From the NCBI GenBank assembly GCA_943737045.1, contig CALSFV010000213.1, forward strand, positions 867,001 through 931,000: a DNA stretch of 64,000 bases. Direction: 5' to 3'. Positions 61,888 through 64,000 of the stretch are shown here, in pieces. Below the pieces are notes generated by a model. It was not told the DNA's origin, did not search any database, and worked only from the letters and a program-made list of their open reading frames with translations. Source of the DNA: Parapristionchus giblindavisi (Eukaryota > Nematoda > Chromadorea > Rhabditida > Diplogasteridae). A program made the position numbers and the translations under genes. The first letter of the stretch is position 1. Every line of letters starts with the position of its first letter.

Positions 61888-64000
61888 ATGAGCAATCCTT
61901 CTTCCCATCCTCTCAAATTCTTCGCATACTCTCCCATGTTCGGTCGAAGTCACACAACATGGATGGGCACTCTCAGTGATACATTGATCGATCAGGGACA
62001 TGAAGTGGTAATATCTTAAGGAATTATGGACTTAGAGACTTTAGGCTTAAGTACGGACTTAGCATAGTCCCTAAGTTAAGGTTATCTTCGCACCTCTCTT
62101 CCTGCCATCCAACGGCTCTCATGGAACTACACGAGCAAGAATCATAGAATATCCACAGTGTGAAGCTGCCAAGAAGCGAGATAAGGAGACCATGAGGGTT
62201 GGTGTTTATGACCTTATGACCTAAAGGTCTTAGGGTCTTAGGGTCTTAGGTGCGTATCTGTTAAGGTTGGTGGGACGATTTCGAACTTTTGGTTATCGAA
62301 AGGAACAGTCGGCAGTTGGGAGGCATACAAGCCGTTTAAACTCGTACTTCTTGAACAATTAAAAGGTAAATTCAATCAATAATATTGATTTTCAGGGTGA
62401 TTCTTTTATCAGAAATTCTTGGGGACAAAGCGCTTCTCGAAAGGTTGAAGGCTGAGAAATTCGACGCGGGTTTCTGCGAATGTGTCGATTTCGGAGCCAT
62501 GGGTAGGGTAGATTTATTGTTGAGAATGTCTCATATGTAGATGATCTACCGTAACCTTCCATCTCTCGCTTACAGTACACATGCACGTGCTCGGCATTAA
62601 GCGATACTCGCTGACCATATCCGTTCCGACATATGACTGGGGATTCATCGTGACCGGAATGCCTTTCGCGCCGAGCTACGTGCCAGGTACATCTTTTCCG
62701 TACGTTATACAGTATCAGATTCGGGATACTGTGGAAAGCTCTAGGGTACGGTATCCGTTCAGGAATCATGACTAGTTCGGGTGAGAAGATGTCATTCATG
62801 GAGCGAGTTGAGAATCTACGAGCGCTACAGTATACCAAGGGATGGATGGCCGATATCTATCGATTATTTGACGAAGTTGCCCATGAACGAGTACCCGATT
62901 TCCCTGGTGTTGTGGTAAGATATTAGGATTACGTGTCACATTTATGTACAGAAGATATATTAGCTAAAAAGTAGTGAGTCACAGTATAGTCAATATAATC
63001 ATTATGGTACTATCCTAGGAAAGCTTTGCTCATTATTATAAATGATGAAATCTGTGAATTCTTCAGAAAATGTTAGGAGATGCTTCATTGGTCTTTCTCA
63101 ATACCGATCCTCTCTTCGATTTTCCTCGTCCTACTGTACACAAAGTCATCGAGATCGGAGGAATTACCGTAGATGTGAAACCAACGAATTTGGATACGGT
63201 AACTAGCATCGTTATCAATAATGCTAGCTAATTATACCCTATTAAACACAACAAACATTCTATAGATTGACGATTCCAAAAAATCAATTAGTAACTTCCT
63301 TTACAGTACTTCTCCTCGATTCTTTCCATGAGGGAGCGTACAGTGTTCATTTGCTTCGGATCTATTACTAACAGTAACCTCATGCCTGATGCCTGGAAGA
63401 AGACAATCCTTGAGGTCATTCGACGATTCCCCGAGGTTTGATCTTTGATCTTTGAAGTTTGAACTTTGATCTTTGATCTTTCCAGATCACGTTTATATGG
63501 AAATATGAGAGTCCAAATGACTTTGCTGCGGAGAACGTACCAAATCTAGTTGCCGTAGAATGGGCACCACAAGTTGATCTACTGTGTCAGTTAAACAATC
63601 ATAAAATGATCTTTGATCTTTAGATCTCTAATAGATTTGTATTTTTTAGTTGATCCCCGTCTATCTCTTTTCGTTACACACGCAGGAATGGGCAGTGTTA
63701 ATGAAGCATTGCTAGCAGGTATCGATTGATTTGTTTATCATTACCGTAATCTAACATATCGATTTATTGATCAACTATCGTAGTCCTATCGTAATCCTAT
63801 TTCTTCCACTCAGGAGTTCCCATGGTGGTTATCCCAATAATCGGCGATCAATACAGGAACGCTCATTTGATCAAACGAACAGGATCAGGTTATTGATCGA
63901 TTGGTCACGTCCATTTATCTTTTCTCTCTCGCAGGAATCGTCTTCGACAAGTTTGGCCTGTCTTCAGTGAGCAAGTTTGAATCGACGATGAGAGAGGCTT
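61888..64000 (+). CDS. UDP-glucuronosyltransferase, cut by right edge
   Basis: Twelve exons so far: 61888-62007, 62081-62197, 62266-62365, 62413-62502, 62577-62686, 62763-62914, 63067-63198, 63307-63435, 63486-63595, 63650-63718, 63814-63888, 63935 to the edge, about 423 residues. The start is PLKFFAYSPMFGRSHTTWMG, with the His expected as catalytic base in SH. Mid-part: DKALLERLKAEKFDAGFCE; FVVIPS-like ER loop as ISVPTYDWGFIVTGMPF. The UGT signature in the sugar-nucleotide half is VEWAPQVDLLC, FVTHAGMGSVNEALLAGVPM, then IIGDQYRNAHL (HAG where HGG is usual). The enzyme adds a sugar from a UDP-sugar to small lipophilic compounds in the ER lumen (detoxification). No signal peptide is seen in the model, so an upstream N-terminal exon may be missing. 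The C-terminal membrane helix lies beyond the window. Confidence 0.92.

Overview
The window looks like nuclear DNA of a rhabditid or diplogastrid-type nematode. The genes are broken into many short exons (12 in a GPCR, 15 in a RhoGAP). Most introns end in a short T-rich acceptor of the TTTCAG type, there are putative trans-splice acceptors just upstream of start codons, and the gene set (FMRFamide-type peptide receptor, UGT, p50RhoGAP) fits. A Pristionchus-like genus is a guess only. All gene models were assembled by eye from reading frame, splice sites and family resemblance. None was checked against a database.

Layout. 1-4.0 kb is a satellite array with a unit of about 116 bp that runs off the left edge. 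4-12.7 kb is a repeat-rich stretch: small DNA-transposon derivatives (MITEs), a segmental duplication, tRNA-like sequences and at most gene fragments. 12.7-17.4 kb (-) is a complete neuropeptide GPCR. 17.4-21.8 kb is non-coding. 21.8-26.9 kb (+) is an unrecognised 400-aa protein with a C-terminal membrane anchor. 27.4-28.5 kb is a 1-kb palindrome. 28.7-38.4 kb is a giant foldback structure with two ~3.0-kb arms, no recognisable transposase, and a 176-bp tandem array in its loop. 38.6-48.9 kb (-) holds three housekeeping organelle genes in a row: a PRELI lipid-transfer protein, EMC5 and NDUFAF6. The last two are only 143 bp apart and could be an operon. 50.1-59.3 kb (+) is the p50RhoGAP (SEC14 plus RhoGAP) gene. 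60.3-61.4 kb (-) is a TMEM107-like four-helix membrane protein with an apparent 2-bp frameshift. 61.9-64 kb (+) is a UDP-glucuronosyltransferase cut by the right edge.

Two themes go beyond ordinary gene content. First, several long palindromic elements sit in introns, at least three of them with a single-copy loop that carries coding-like sequence. This resembles gene-fragment capture by foldback or Pack-type DNA transposons. Second, a heptamer, TTTGATC, is repeated in introns across most of the window. Within introns it is always oriented as TTTGATC on the sense strand of the host gene, and it often runs straight into the 3' splice site. One 50-bp UGT intron is made of exactly seven such heptamers, the last one changed to TTTCCAG. 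This suggests a route of intron birth or remodelling.
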